From an uncultured Ectothiorhodospiraceae bacterium (lineage in GTDB: Bacteria; Pseudomonadota; Gammaproteobacteria; UBA6429; Thiohalophilaceae), in the NCBI GenBank assembly GCA_947258695.1, contig CAMYJG010000001.1, forward strand, positions 1 to 64,000: 64,000 nt of DNA, given 5' to 3'. A program made the translations under genes and the position numbers. Positions 29,221 through 39,361 of this stretch are shown here, in pieces; position 1 is the stretch's first letter; each line of letters starts with the position of its first letter. The notes below the pieces were generated by a model. That model searched no databases, was not told the origin of the DNA, and worked only from the letters and a program-made list of their open reading frames with translations.

Positions 29221-30531
29221 ATGCAAGTTTCTGTAGAAACCACCAATGGTCTTGAGCGTAAACTAACTGTAGCAATTGATGAAGAGAAAATTGCCAGTGT
29301 AGTTGATGGTCGTCTTCAGGATATGACGAAAACAGTCAAAGTCAAAGGCTTTCGTGCCGGTAAAGTTCCTCTAAAGATTGTTAAGCAGCAATATGAACAG
29401 CAAGTGCGTCAGGAAGTCGTTGGTGATGTTCTGCAATCAACACTTTATGAAGCAATAGGCCAGGAAAAACTCAATCCTGCAGGTCAACCTCGGATTGACT
29501 CACTCAAAAGTGATCCCGGTCAAGGTGTTGAATACACTGCTTTATTTGAAGTTTACCCTGAGGTTAAGTTGGGTGACTTGTCCAGTGAAACCATTGAAAA
29601 TCCGGTTACCGAGTTAACTGATGACGATGTAACAGAGATGCTGGAAACAGTGCGTGGTCAACATAAAGAGTGGGTTGAAGTTGAACGTGCTGCAAAAGAT
29701 GGCGATCAGCTTAATATTAATTTCAAAGGCATGATTGATGGTGAAGCCTTCCCAGGTGGCGAAGCAAATGATATGGCCATCGAGCTGGGTAGTGGCAGAA
29801 TGATCAAAGGCTTTGAAGAAGGCTTGATTGGCGCTAAAGCCGGTGATGACGTTACTTTAAATGTGACTTTCCCTGATGATTACCATGCAAAAGAGTTAGC
29901 CGGTAAACCTGCTCAATTTGATACGCATATTAACAAGGTTGAGGAAGCTCAATTACCTGAGTTGAATGATGATTTTGCAAAAAAACTCGGCATTAAAGAC
30001 GCCAGTGTTGAAAATATGAAAAAGGAAATTAAGGCGAGCATGCAACAAGAGTTGGACTCGCGCTTAAATACCCAACTAAAAACAGCTGTTATGGATGCGT
30101 TGATAAATGTTCATGACTTTGATGTACCCAAGCCACTGGTTGACGATGAATCGGAAGCGGTCAAGAACAATATGCTGGAAAACCTGAAGCAACAAGGTAT
30201 GCAAGATCAAGGCTTGCAACTGGATGCGAGTATGTTTGCAGATCAGGCCATTCGTCGCGTAAAGTTAGGCTTAATCATGTCTGAAATCGTTAAGTCAGAA
30301 AAAATTGAAGCGGATGAAGAAAGCGTGAAGAAAAAAGTGGAAGAAATTGCCGCACCATATGAACAGCCACAACAGGTGATTGACTGGTATATGGGTGATA
30401 AACAACGCCTTGCTGAGATCAAAGCCCTGGTGACAGAGCAACTTGTTGTCGATTGGGCTATGGAAAAAGCAAAAGTGGTCGATAAAGAGATTAGTTTCAA
30501 GGATATAATGAATCCTGAAGCAAACAAATAA
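29221..30531 (+). CDS. tig: Trigger factor
   Basis: Ribosome-bound chaperone with prolyl isomerase activity. The 436 residues show the N-terminal ribosome-binding domain with the GFRAGKVPLKIVKQQYEQQV signature (about residue 44), a central FKBP-type domain (DQLNINFKGMIDGEAFPGG, about 150-240) and a C-terminal helical chaperone domain. It is first in tig-clpP-clpX-lon, the standard protein quality-control order in this class. Confidence 0.97.
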   Translation: MQVSVETTNGLERKLTVAIDEEKIASVVDGRLQDMTKTVKVKGFRAGKVPLKIVKQQYEQQVRQEVVGDVLQSTLYEAIGQEKLNPAGQPRIDSLKSDPGQGVEYTALFEVYPEVKLGDLSSETIENPVTELTDDDVTEMLETVRGQHKEWVEVERAAKDGDQLNINFKGMIDGEAFPGGEANDMAIELGSGRMIKGFEEGLIGAKAGDDVTLNVTFPDDYHAKELAGKPAQFDTHINKVEEAQLPELNDDFAKKLGIKDASVENMKKEIKASMQQELDSRLNTQLKTAVMDALINVHDFDVPKPLVDDESEAVKNNMLENLKQQGMQDQGLQLDASMFADQAIRRVKLGLIMSEIVKSEKIEADEESVKKKVEEIAAPYEQPQQVIDWYMGDKQRLAEIKALVTEQLVVDWAMEKAKVVDKEISFKDIMNPEANK

Positions 30532-30560
30532 TTTGAATTTACCCTTAAGGATAAGAATTC

Positions 30561-31199
30561 GTGACCGATAAAATAACTAATGCAGATATTATGAACCAAT
30601 TGGTGCCAATGGTCGTAGAACAGACTTCTCGTGGAGAACGTTCTTACGATATATATTCCAGATTATTAAAAGAACGTATTATTTTTCTGGTGGGGCAGGT
30701 AGAAGATCATATGGCAAACCTGGTGGTTGCACAGATGCTTTTCCTGGAGTCTGAAAACCCGGATAAAGACATATATTTGTATATTAATTCACCAGGTGGC
30801 TCAGTAACAGCTGGACTGTCAATTTATGACACCATGCAGTTTATTAAGCCAGATGTGAGCACTCTGTGCATTGGCCAAGCTGCCAGTATGGGGGCTTTAT
30901 TGCTTGCTGGTGGTGCTGCAGGTAAGCGTTACGCGCTGCCACATGCCAGAACCATGATTCATCAGCCATTAGGCGGTTTTCAGGGCCAGGCAAGTGATAT
31001 TGAGATACATGCTAAAGAAATCATGGAAGTTCGGGAACGATTAAACAAAATTCTTGCCGAACATACAGGAAATCCAATTGATAAAATTGAAGTGGATACA
31101 GACCGCGACAACTTTATGAATGCAGATACTTCTGTTGAATACGGCTTGATTGACTCAGTGATGGTAGAACGGGTCAAAGCAGAGTCGGATGCAGATTAA
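30561..31199 (+). CDS. clpP: ATP-dependent Clp protease proteolytic subunit
   Basis: Serine peptidase barrel that works with ClpX. The 212 residues show catalytic Ser109 in [14 protein letters not shown] and His134 in [10 protein letters not shown]. The third residue of the triad falls in the [12 protein letters not shown] stretch. The start is a GTG at 30561 with AAGGAT upstream; an in-frame ATG 30 bases further on is possible, and the N-terminal propeptide makes the exact start uncertain. It is 29 bases after tig. Confidence 0.97.
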   Translation: MTDKITNADIMNQLVPMVVEQTSRGERSYDIYSRLLKERIIFLVGQVEDHMANLVVAQMLFLESENPDKDIYLYINSPGGSVTAGLSIYDTMQFIKPDVSTLCIGQAASMGALLLAGGAAGKRYALPHARTMIHQPLGGFQGQASDIEIHAKEIMEVRERLNKILAEHTGNPIDKIEVDTDRDNFMNADTSVEYGLIDSVMVERVKAESDAD

Positions 31200-31218
31200 T
31201 AAACCTGTTATTGATGTT

Positions 31219-31299
31219 GTTATTTTGTATAAAATAACGAAAAAATCAAGGATAAAAATGTGCAGTAATGACTTGAAAAAGTCACAAAAACTGCGCATG
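31219..31299 (+). promoter_or_regulatory. Structured clpP-clpX leader with possible heat-shock promoter
   Basis: Two secondary structures are visible: a hairpin GTTATTTT/AAAATAAC (31219-31238), and a nested pair with outer GCAGT/ACTGC (31262-31266 with 31290-31294) and inner GACTT/AAGTC (31270-31274 with 31279-31283). A CTTGAAA hexamer-plus at 31272-31278, followed after 15 bases by CGCATGGT, resembles a sigma-32 promoter with a poor -10. None of the hairpins has the T run of a terminator. Confidence 0.35.
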
Positions 31300-31337
31300 G
31301 TATAGAGAACGATAATGTTCATGATGAGGCAAAGGAC

Positions 31338-32618
31338 ATGAGCGACGATAAAAGCACCGGTGAAGGTGGCAACAAACTGCTGTATTGCTCTTTTTGTGGC
31401 AAAAGTCAGCATGAAGTCCGTAAATTAATAGCGGGTCCATCTGTATTTGTTTGTGACGAATGCGTTGAATTATGTAGCGATATTATTCGTGAAGAAATTC
31501 AGGAGCAGTCCAATAAAACTGAGGGTGACTCTCTACCAACACCACACGAAATTAACCAAATTCTCGATGAGTATGTGATTGGCCAATCTCGTGCCAAGCG
31601 GGTGCTCTCGGTTGCGGTTTATAATCATTATAAACGCCTGGAAACCGGTCAGAAAAAAGACGACGTCGAGCTCTCTAAAAGTAATATCTTACTAATAGGT
31701 CCTACTGGCTGTGGTAAAACATTACTTGCTGAAACACTCGCTCGCTTACTCAACGTGCCATTTACTATCGCCGATGCAACAACATTAACCGAAGCCGGTT
31801 ATGTTGGTGAAGATGTTGAGAATATTATCCAAAAATTGTTGCAAAAATGTGATTACGACGTAGAAAAAGCACAAACAGGTATTGTTTATATTGATGAAAT
31901 TGACAAAATTTCACGTAAATCAGACAATCCATCAATAACCCGAGATGTTTCTGGTGAGGGTGTACAACAAGCCTTATTAAAGTTAATTGAAGGCACTATC
32001 GCCTCTGTTCCACCTCAAGGTGGACGTAAACACCCGCAACAAGAATTTTTGCAGGTGGATACTTCAAACATCTTGTTTGTTTGTGGTGGTGCTTTTGCTG
32101 GCCTGGATCGCATTATCCGTGATCGTTCAGAGAAAGGCGGAATCGGTTTTGGTGCCGAAGTCACTAGTAAAGACGATAAGAAGAGCATGAGTGAAGTGAT
32201 TCACAGTGTTGAGCCTGAGGATTTAACCCGCTTTGGTTTAATTCCTGAGTTCGTGGGCCGTTTACCCGTTGTAGCGACTCTCAGTGAGCTGGATGAAGAC
32301 GCACTGATACGTATCTTAACTGAACCTAAGAATGCCTTAACCAAGCAATATCAAAAAATGTTTGAAATGGAAGGCAGTGAACTTGAATTCCGTGACAGCG
32401 CATTATCTGCAATTGCAGCTAAAGCGATGGAACGTAAAACAGGTGCAAGGGGCTTACGCTCAATCCTGGAACATGCATTGCTTGATACCATGTATGACTT
32501 ACCTTCAATGGACAATGTTGAAAAAGTGGTGATAGATGATACAAGCATTAATGGAGAGGGGGACCCACTCTTTATATATGAAAACCTGGAGCCGTTAGCG
32601 GCATCTTCAGATGAATAG
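31338..32618 (+). CDS. clpX: Clp protease ATPase subunit ClpX
   Basis: AAA+ unfoldase that feeds ClpP. The 426 residues include the N-terminal four-cysteine zinc-binding domain (CSFCGKS and CDECVELC), Walker A GPTGCGKT, the [10 protein letters not shown] pore loop, Walker [11 protein letters not shown], the [20 protein letters not shown] region and the C-terminal sensor-2 [10 protein letters not shown]. Length and motifs are canonical. It follows clpP after a 138-base leader that may carry its own promoter. Confidence 0.98.
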   Translation: MSDDKSTGEGGNKLLYCSFCGKSQHEVRKLIAGPSVFVCDECVELCSDIIREEIQEQSNKTEGDSLPTPHEINQILDEYVIGQSRAKRVLSVAVYNHYKRLETGQKKDDVELSKSNILLIGPTGCGKTLLAETLARLLNVPFTIADATTLTEAGYVGEDVENIIQKLLQKCDYDVEKAQTGIVYIDEIDKISRKSDNPSITRDVSGEGVQQALLKLIEGTIASVPPQGGRKHPQQEFLQVDTSNILFVCGGAFAGLDRIIRDRSEKGGIGFGAEVTSKDDKKSMSEVIHSVEPEDLTRFGLIPEFVGRLPVVATLSELDEDALIRILTEPKNALTKQYQKMFEMEGSELEFRDSALSAIAAKAMERKTGARGLRSILEHALLDTMYDLPSMDNVEKVVIDDTSINGEGDPLFIYENLEPLAASSDE

Positions 32619-32620
32619 CA

Positions 32621-32656
32621 AATAAAGGGGTATGTAAATACCCCTTTATTTTTTTG
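32621..32656 (+). terminator. Rho-independent terminator after clpX
   Basis: AATAAAGGGG (32621-32630) pairs with CCCCTTTATT (32641-32650) around a 10-base loop and is followed by a T run. Confidence 0.88.
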
Positions 32657-32707
32657 GAAATGTTAATTTTTATTAATATTTCAATTGATGATATTTTTGT
32701 TTGTTAA

Positions 32708-32736
32708 CTTGAAATGAGAGAACGCTGACCTTATAT
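32708..32736 (+). promoter_or_regulatory. Sigma-32-type heat-shock promoter of lon
   Basis: CTTGAAA (32708-32714), a 14-base spacer and CCTTATAT (32729-32736) closely follow the heat-shock consensus of CTTGAAA then CCCCATNT. It lies about 55 bases before lon, which is a heat-shock gene in E. coli. Confidence 0.65.
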
Positions 32737-32791
32737 CATTGGACAAGGTTCAAACATAAATATCGTTTTAATATAATTACAGGACAGAAAC

Positions 32792-35200
32792 ATGTCTGAA
32801 ATGGTCGAAACTCAGTTATCAGCAATTCCAATTTTACCACTACGTGATGTTGTGGTTTATCCGCACATGGTTATCCCGCTTTTTGTTGGGCGTGAAAAAT
32901 CAATCCAGGCATTAGAAGCAGCCATGGATAATGACAAACAAATTTTATTAGTTGCGCAAAAAAGCGCGGCTAAAGATGAACCAACCCAAGAAGATTTATA
33001 TCAAATTGGTACCGTATCCAGTATTTTACAATTACTTAAATTACCAGATGGCACAGTAAAAGTTTTAGTTGAAGGCAATAAGCGGGCAAATATTGTTCAT
33101 TTTCTTGGGCAGGAAGAATATTTTACTGCACAAATAAAAGAGCTTGAGCCTGAAGTCGTTGATGATCGTGAATCAGAAGTGCTAATTCGTTCTTTAACAA
33201 CTCAGTTCGATCAGTACGTAAAACTGAATAAAAAAATCCCACCTGAAATTTTGACATCACTTTCAAGTATTGAAGAACCTGAGCGTATGGTTGATACCAT
33301 TGCCGCGCATATGTCATTGAAGCTGGATGAAAAACAAAAGGTACTTGAAATCGTAGATTTACGTGAGCGTGTTGAACACCTCATGGTATTGATGGAATCA
33401 GAAATCGATATATTACAGGTTGAAAAGCGTATTCGTGGACGAGTTAAAAGACAAATGGAGAAAAGTCAGCGCGAGTACTACCTGAATGAACAAATGAAAG
33501 CTATCCAGAAAGAACTGGGTGACATGGATGATGTACCAAATGAAATGGACGAACTCGAGAAAAAAATCGAGAGCGCAGGGATGTCAAAAGAAGCCTTGAA
33601 AAAAGCCAAGGCTGAATTTAATAAGCTGAAAATGATGTCACCTATGTCTGCTGAAGCAACAGTCGTTCGTAACTACCTAGACTGGATGGTTGGAGTACCC
33701 TGGAAAAAACGCACTAAAATTCGTAACGATCTTTCTAAGGCGGAAGAAGTGCTTGAAGCAGACCATTATGGTTTAGAAAAAGTGAAAGAACGTATTTTAG
33801 AGTATCTTGCTGTACAGCAACGTATGAAAAAAATGAAAGGACCTATTCTTTGTTTAGTAGGGCCACCAGGTGTTGGTAAAACATCTGTCGGTAAATCGAT
33901 TGCCCGTGCAACTAATCGTAAGTTTATGCGTATGGCATTAGGTGGCGTACGTGATGAAGCAGAAATTCGTGGTCATCGTCGAACCTACATCGGTTCAATG
34001 CCGGGTAAAATCATTCAAAATCTTTCAAAGGTTGAAACGCGTAACCCGTTATTCTTACTTGATGAAATAGATAAAATGGCGATGGATTTTCGTGGTGATC
34101 CTGCATCTGCATTATTAGAAGTTTTAGATCCTGAACAAAATCATACTTTCAATGATCACTATATGGAAGTGGATTATGATTTATCAGAAGTGATGTTCGT
34201 TGCTACATCGAATACCATGAATATTCCTGGTCCATTATTAGATCGTATGGAAGTGATTCGTTTGTCGGGTTATACCGAAGATGAAAAACTCAATATCGCG
34301 ATGCGTTATTTAGTTAAAAAACAGATCAAAAATAATGGTCTTAAAGAAGATGAAATTATCATCACTGAAGATGCGGTACGTGGAATTATTCGTAACTACA
34401 CACGTGAAGCAGGTGTCCGTAATTTAGAGCGTGAGATAGCGAAATTATGTCGCAAAGTAGTGAAAGAAATTTTACTCGATAAGTCAGTCACTACTGTAGA
34501 AATTACTGATAACAACCTTGAGAAATATCTCGGTGTTATGCGTTTCCGTTATGGTGTTATTGATGAAAACGATCAAGTTGGTCAAGTTAATGGTTTAGCC
34601 TGGACTGAAGTAGGTGGTGAATTATTAACCATTGAAACGGCTGTTATTCCTGGTAAAGGTAAAACAAGTGTTACTGGTCAGCTTGGCGATGTCATGAAAG
34701 AATCAATCCAGGCAGCAATGACAGTAGTACGTAACCGTTCATCAGTCTTAGGTGTTGAAGATGAAATATTTGAGAAAAAAGATATACATGTTCATGTACC
34801 TGAAGGCGCGATACCGAAAGATGGTCCTAGTGCAGGCGTAGGGATGTGTACAGCGCTTGTTTCATCATTAACGGGAATTGCAGTGCGTAATGACGTTGCG
34901 ATGACTGGCGAGATTACCTTGCGCGGTGAAGTCTTACCAATTGGTGGTTTGAAAGAAAAGTTACTTGCTGCTCATCGTGCAGGCATTAAAACCGTTCTTA
35001 TCCCGGAAGAAAACCGCAAAGATTTAACGGAAATCCCGGATAACGTAAAAGAAAATCTTGATGTTAGACCTGTTCGTTGGATTGATGAAGTTTTAGAAAC
35101 TGCATTGGTACATTCACCAAAGCCATTAGCAGAGTCTAAAACTGGTGGAAAAGTGAGCAAATCTAAAAAAACTGATAGTACAAATATACAAACTCACTAA
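32792..35200 (+). CDS. lon: ATP-dependent protease Lon
   Basis: Cytoplasmic AAA+ serine-lysine protease that degrades misfolded and regulatory proteins. The 802 residues run through the N-terminal substrate domain ([23 protein letters not shown]), the ATPase domain (Walker [19 protein letters not shown] Walker B) and the protease domain with catalytic Ser680 ([12 protein letters not shown]) and Lys723 ([14 protein letters not shown]). The C-terminal tail is Lys/Ser/Thr-rich. It stands alone with its own heat-shock promoter upstream and a terminator downstream. Confidence 0.98.
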   Translation: MSEMVETQLSAIPILPLRDVVVYPHMVIPLFVGREKSIQALEAAMDNDKQILLVAQKSAAKDEPTQEDLYQIGTVSSILQLLKLPDGTVKVLVEGNKRANIVHFLGQEEYFTAQIKELEPEVVDDRESEVLIRSLTTQFDQYVKLNKKIPPEILTSLSSIEEPERMVDTIAAHMSLKLDEKQKVLEIVDLRERVEHLMVLMESEIDILQVEKRIRGRVKRQMEKSQREYYLNEQMKAIQKELGDMDDVPNEMDELEKKIESAGMSKEALKKAKAEFNKLKMMSPMSAEATVVRNYLDWMVGVPWKKRTKIRNDLSKAEEVLEADHYGLEKVKERILEYLAVQQRMKKMKGPILCLVGPPGVGKTSVGKSIARATNRKFMRMALGGVRDEAEIRGHRRTYIGSMPGKIIQNLSKVETRNPLFLLDEIDKMAMDFRGDPASALLEVLDPEQNHTFNDHYMEVDYDLSEVMFVATSNTMNIPGPLLDRMEVIRLSGYTEDEKLNIAMRYLVKKQIKNNGLKEDEIIITEDAVRGIIRNYTREAGVRNLEREIAKLCRKVVKEILLDKSVTTVEITDNNLEKYLGVMRFRYGVIDENDQVGQVNGLAWTEVGGELLTIETAVIPGKGKTSVTGQLGDVMKESIQAAMTVVRNRSSVLGVEDEIFEKKDIHVHVPEGAIPKDGPSAGVGMCTALVSSLTGIAVRNDVAMTGEITLRGEVLPIGGLKEKLLAAHRAGIKTVLIPEENRKDLTEIPDNVKENLDVRPVRWIDEVLETALVHSPKPLAESKTGGKVSKSKKTDSTNIQTH

Positions 35201-35302
35201 AAAATGCTGGTTTTATGCACTGATACAACTAAACTGTGCATAGTTTGCTTGACCGCATCCTGTTAGCGTTGGTATAAATCCATCCAGTTAATAATTATTT
35301 AA

Positions 35303-35339
35303 ACCGCTCTGTATTTTTTGTTGAGCGGTATTTTTTTTG
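35303..35339 (+). terminator. Rho-independent terminator between lon and hupB
   Basis: ACCGCTC (35303-35309) pairs with GAGCGGT (35323-35329), then A and a run of eight T. It ends only about 25 bases before the hupB start, so a hupB promoter must lie within or before it. Confidence 0.85.
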
Positions 35340-35363
35340 TCATTCCATTAGGGGGAAAACTCA

Positions 35364-35636
35364 GTGAATAAATCAGAACTCGTAGAAGCTGTTGCAGAAA
35401 GTGCAGACATTTCTAAAGCAGCAGCCGCTCGTGCTGTAGATACAATGGTAAGCAGCATTATCGATACTTTAGCAAAAGGTGATCAGGTAGCCATTGCAGG
35501 CTTCGGTACTTTTACAGTACGTGACCGTGCAGCACGAACTGGTCGTAATCCGCGCACAGGTGAAGAAATCCAGATAAAAGCATCAAAAAATCCTGGATTT
35601 AAGGCTGGTAAAGCATTTAAAGATGCCTTAAACTAG
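35364..35636 (+). CDS. hupB: DNA-binding protein HU-beta
   Basis: Small nucleoid protein (90 residues) that bends and compacts DNA. The canonical HU sequence is visible: [42 protein letters not shown] with the beta-arm RNPRTGEEI, and [12 protein letters not shown] at the end. The start is GTG at 35364 with GGGGG upstream. Its position after lon is conserved. Confidence 0.97.
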   Translation: MNKSELVEAVAESADISKAAAARAVDTMVSSIIDTLAKGDQVAIAGFGTFTVRDRAARTGRNPRTGEEIQIKASKNPGFKAGKAFKDALN

Positions 35637-35650
35637 CGCGCCTTCAGCAG

Positions 35651-35726
35651 GGGTGGTTAGCTCAGCTGGTAGAGCATCGCCCTTACAAGGCGAGGGTCAC
35701 AGGTTCGATCCCTGTACCACCCACCA
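35651..35726 (+). tRNA. tRNA-Val (anticodon UAC)
   Basis: A 76-base cloverleaf with acceptor GGGTGGT/ACCACCC, anticodon stem TCGCC/GGCGA and loop CTTACAA giving UAC. CCA is encoded. It lies 14 bases after hupB and 6 bases before tRNA-Asp. Confidence 0.97.
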
Positions 35727-35732
35727 AATTGC

Positions 35733-35809
35733 GGAGCGGTAGTTCAGCTGGTTAGAATACCGGCCTGTCACGCCGGGGGTCGCGGGTTCGAATCCCGTCC
35801 GCTCCGCCA
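35733..35809 (+). tRNA. tRNA-Asp (anticodon GUC)
   Basis: A 77-base cloverleaf beginning GGAGCGG and ending CCGCTCC-G-CCA. The anticodon loop CTGTCAC gives GUC. It is nearly identical in wording to the E. coli tRNA-Asp and forms a pair with tRNA-Val. Confidence 0.97.
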
Positions 35810-35817
35810 CTATTACT

Positions 35818-35852
35818 AAAGGCGCAATCTGTATAGATTGCGCCTTTTTTTA
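35818..35852 (+). terminator. Rho-independent terminator after the tRNA pair
   Basis: AAAGGCGCAATCT pairs with AGATTGCGCCTTT around the loop GTAT and is followed by a T run. Confidence 0.93.
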
Positions 35853-35931
35853 TACTGAATTTATAAACACAAGAATAAATAATAAACGTATAATAGCGTC
35901 CAATTTATCATTAATAGTAAAGTAAAATATT

Positions 35932-37842
35932 ATGTTGCAATCTATTCGTAATAACGCTCAGGGTCTTTTTGTCTGGATCGTAGTAGGTTTAATTGTTGTT
36001 TCTTTTGCCCTGTTTGGTTTAGGAAGTTATTTATCTGGTACCTCAAAAGTTGTCGCTGCATCGGTGAATGGTGTCGAAATAAGCGGTACAGAATTAACCC
36101 GAGCTCATCAAAATTACCAGGAAAGATTACGCAACATGTTCGGCGATCAATATCGTCCAGAAATGTTTTCTACTGCCCGGGTTAAATCTGAAGTATTAAA
36201 CGGTTTAATCACCCAGGAAGTAATGAATCAAATGTTAGCTGAACAAGGTTATTTAGCCTCTCCAGGCCAGGTCTTGCAACGATTAAAATCGTACGAAGCT
36301 TTCCAGGAAGGCGGTGTGTTTTCTGCGCAAAGATATAAAGAAGTTTTGTCCGCTCAACGCATGAACGGAGAAGCTTTTGAATATGATTTATCACGTGATA
36401 TTGCTTCGCAGCAAATTCGTGCTGCAATTACCACAAGCGCTTTTTTAACTGAGAAAGAGAAAAACAAATTAGCTGCTTTAGAAAATCAGAAACGCGAAAT
36501 CGGTTACTTTGAGGTATCAACTAAGCCATACCAGAAGTCTATAAGAATCAGTGACGAACAAATCAACTCATATTATGAAAAAAATAGTCAGCAATTTTTA
36601 TCTGCTGAAAAAGTTCAGGTTGAATATGTTGAGTTGAATATGAATGAAGTTGCAGGTTTACAGGAAGTTACTGATGAGATGATCAAGCAACAGTACGAAA
36701 GCTCACCAGATAGTTATATGGCAAACGATGATGTCGCTGCGAAAAAGAAGATTTCAGATCTGCGTCAGCAAGTTGAACAAGGTGCTGACTTTGCCGAGCT
36801 GGCACAAGAAAATTCAGATGATAAAGGCTCAGCAAATCAGGGTGGTGATTTAGGTTACGTTACTCGTGGAGTAGAAGAAAACTTTGATAAAGTTGTATTT
36901 GCTTTAAACAAAGGTGAAGTTAGTCAGGTCATCAAATCTAAAGACGGTTTTCAGATTATTAAGTTAGATGATATTCGTGCCGGTGATCCAGAAGAACGCA
37001 AAGTACGACATATATTAATTAAATCAGAAAAAAAACTGAAACCATTAGCCGATGTAAAAGAAGTTATTAAAAAAGAGCTCCAGCTACAATTAGCGAGTAA
37101 AGTATTTTTTGACGACGCTGATCAAATGAATAACCTTAGTTACGAAACTCCGGATTCACTTGAGCCTGTGGCACAAGCGCTAGGTCTAAAAGTGAAAACA
37201 AGTCCGTTAATGACACGCCGAGGTGCTGCAGGAATGTTTTCAAATCCCAAGATTCTGAGTGCAACTTTCAGTGAAGAGGTTTTGAAAAATGGACGTAACA
37301 GTGAACTGATTGAATTATCTGATACTCATCTTGTTGTTTTAAGGGTAAAAGAACACCAGGCAGCAACGGTGCAACCACTGGCCAAAGTTAAAGCACGGAT
37401 TAAGAGCCGTCTATTACAAGAACAAGCAGCTAAAAAAGCTCAGCAAGTTAGCTCTGATATTCTCGCACGAGTTGAGAAGAATGAAACTATTAAGTCGATT
37501 CAAAAAGATTATCCTGAAATTAAATGGAATAAGTCTGAATGGATAAACCGTAAAGCCGATAAAGATTCAAAATTATCAGTTACAGTAAGAGAACACGCTT
37601 TTGCGATGCCTAAACCTGCTGCAGACAAAGTCAGCTGGAGCAAACTTAATTTACAGGCCGGGAACCAGGCAGTGGTAGCTGTATATAAAGTTGAGGAAGT
37701 TTCTGTAGCAAAAACTGACAGCGATAAAATTACTCAGGTTTTAGGTAATGCTGATTACAATGCATTTGTGCAATACCTTAAATCCCAGGCAGATATTGTT
37801 ATAACCCAATCAGTCATAGATGCTGAAGTAGAAACAAACTAA
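35932..37842 (+). CDS. ppiD: Membrane-anchored periplasmic chaperone PpiD
   Basis: Foldase attached to the inner membrane near the Sec translocon. The 636 residues have the PpiD start (MLQSIRNNAQGLFVWIVVGLIVVSF) with a single membrane anchor at about 12-33. A SurA-like N-terminal region follows, then a parvulin domain (about 265-350; AELAQENSDDKGSANQGGDLGYV and DGFQIIKLDDI) and a long C-terminal helical region. Length matches the roughly 620-residue E. coli protein. It is preceded by its own promoter region after the tRNA terminator. Confidence 0.94.
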   Translation: MLQSIRNNAQGLFVWIVVGLIVVSFALFGLGSYLSGTSKVVAASVNGVEISGTELTRAHQNYQERLRNMFGDQYRPEMFSTARVKSEVLNGLITQEVMNQMLAEQGYLASPGQVLQRLKSYEAFQEGGVFSAQRYKEVLSAQRMNGEAFEYDLSRDIASQQIRAAITTSAFLTEKEKNKLAALENQKREIGYFEVSTKPYQKSIRISDEQINSYYEKNSQQFLSAEKVQVEYVELNMNEVAGLQEVTDEMIKQQYESSPDSYMANDDVAAKKKISDLRQQVEQGADFAELAQENSDDKGSANQGGDLGYVTRGVEENFDKVVFALNKGEVSQVIKSKDGFQIIKLDDIRAGDPEERKVRHILIKSEKKLKPLADVKEVIKKELQLQLASKVFFDDADQMNNLSYETPDSLEPVAQALGLKVKTSPLMTRRGAAGMFSNPKILSATFSEEVLKNGRNSELIELSDTHLVVLRVKEHQAATVQPLAKVKARIKSRLLQEQAAKKAQQVSSDILARVEKNETIKSIQKDYPEIKWNKSEWINRKADKDSKLSVTVREHAFAMPKPAADKVSWSKLNLQAGNQAVVAVYKVEEVSVAKTDSDKITQVLGNADYNAFVQYLKSQADIVITQSVIDAEVETN

Positions 37843-37969
37843 TAAAGTTTAATTCATATCTGCATTGTGAGTCTACACAGTACAGAATGCGCTATCATAT
37901 TATAAAAATAACATTATTGGCTGTGATATGAGCTAATAAAATTTAGTTGATGCGCTCTTAGGGGGAATC

Positions 37970-39277
37970 ATGTTTAAAACAATTATGAATCTTAAGCTAC
38001 ATTGGCAAATTTTAATAGCCCTGTTGTTAGCGGTTATTGCAGGGATTGTTGCTGGTAAAACGGCCAGTATTTTTGGCATCACTTTTTACAATATTTTCTC
38101 CTTCATTGGTTCATTATTTATGAATGCACTGAAGATGATTATCATTCCTTTGATAGTTTCTTCTATTATTGTGGGTGTTGCCAGAATTGGTGGCGGAGAA
38201 GGCTTAGCACGAATGGGCGGTCGCACTATTCTTTATTATGCGACTACCAGCTTGTTTGCTATTTTGCTTGGTTTACTGTTTGTTAATGTTTTGTCTCCCG
38301 GAATTATTGATGGGCAACCCGCACAACAGGTTTTAGGGCTTGATGCAGAGCAGGGTCAAATGGCAGCTGCTAAAGTTGGTGAAAAAGGGGTCGGAGATAT
38401 TGCCGGTGTCTTTTTGGACATGGTGCCGGCAAATGTTGTTTCAGCCGCGGCAAATGGTCAGCTTCTTGGCTTAATTTTCTTTAGTATTTTATTTGGTTAT
38501 TTTATTACCCGAATTCAGGAAGCCTACGCCGAAGCACAATATAATTTTTGGGAAGGCATTCTTGAAGTTATGATGAAGATTACTGATTTGGTGATGAAGT
38601 TTGCCCCAATCGGTGTCTTTGCACTTGTGGCTAAAGTTATCGCAGGTATGGATGGCGATGAAATGCTTAGCCTTGCTTCAACATTAGGCTGGTTCTTCTT
38701 AAGTGTGGTGCTGGCATTGGCAGCACATGTTTTCATCGTGCTTCCACTATTACTAAAATATGTTGCCAGGGTAAGTCCAACACGTCATTTTCAGGCGATG
38801 TCACCCGCCCTGTTAACTGCTTTTTCAACTGCATCGTCTTCTGCAACCTTGCCATTAACCATGGAGTGCGTTGAAAAGAACGCCGGTGTTTCAAATAAAA
38901 CCACCTCATTTGTTCTACCACTCGGTGCTACGGTTAATATGGATGGCACAGCGCTTTACGAGTGTGTTGCAGCCATGTTTATTGCCCAGGCATACGGCAT
39001 AGAGTTGAGTTTTACAGTGCAATTTACCGTGGTCCTGGTGGCATTGCTCACATCAATTGGCGTGGCGGGTATACCCGCAGCCAGTCTTGTTGCAATAACT
39101 ATCATACTTGGGGTTATCGGCTTACCGGTTGAGGCATTAGGCTTAATCCTGGCGGTAGATCGAATACTGGATATGTTTAGAACCTCGGTGAATGTTTTTA
39201 GTGATTCTTGTGGCGCGGTCATCATTGGAAGATATGAAGGCGAAAAAGGCATTTTACAAGAAGAGAGGGCCCTCTAA
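37970..39277 (+). CDS. Dicarboxylate/amino acid:cation symporter (DAACS family)
   Basis: Sodium- or proton-coupled inner-membrane importer of the GltP/DctA fold, 435 residues with about eight membrane helices and two hairpins. Family signatures: LKMIIIPLIVSSIIVGVARIG, the serine-rich hairpin AFSTASSSATLPLTMECVEK, LPLGATVNMDGTALYECVAA, and DRILDMFRTSVNVFSDSCGA near the end. The substrate is probably glutamate, aspartate or a C4-dicarboxylate, and sequence reading cannot decide. It is monocistronic, with a terminator following. Confidence 0.92.
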   Translation: MFKTIMNLKLHWQILIALLLAVIAGIVAGKTASIFGITFYNIFSFIGSLFMNALKMIIIPLIVSSIIVGVARIGGGEGLARMGGRTILYYATTSLFAILLGLLFVNVLSPGIIDGQPAQQVLGLDAEQGQMAAAKVGEKGVGDIAGVFLDMVPANVVSAAANGQLLGLIFFSILFGYFITRIQEAYAEAQYNFWEGILEVMMKITDLVMKFAPIGVFALVAKVIAGMDGDEMLSLASTLGWFFLSVVLALAAHVFIVLPLLLKYVARVSPTRHFQAMSPALLTAFSTASSSATLPLTMECVEKNAGVSNKTTSFVLPLGATVNMDGTALYECVAAMFIAQAYGIELSFTVQFTVVLVALLTSIGVAGIPAASLVAITIILGVIGLPVEALGLILAVDRILDMFRTSVNVFSDSCGAVIIGRYEGEKGILQEERAL

Positions 39278-39303
39278 GAGGCAGCAAATGTCCTTTTAAA
39301 AAT

Positions 39304-39330
39304 AAAAAAGGCCGCATATGCGGCCTTTTT
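39304..39330. terminator. Bidirectional Rho-independent terminator
   Basis: AAAAAAGGCCGCA pairs with TGCGGCCTTTTT around a 2-base centre, flanked by A and T runs. It ends the symporter (plus) and fabI (minus) transcripts. Confidence 0.9.
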
Positions 39331-39361
39331 GGTTCATGTTGGCTAGTTATTCACCATGCCA

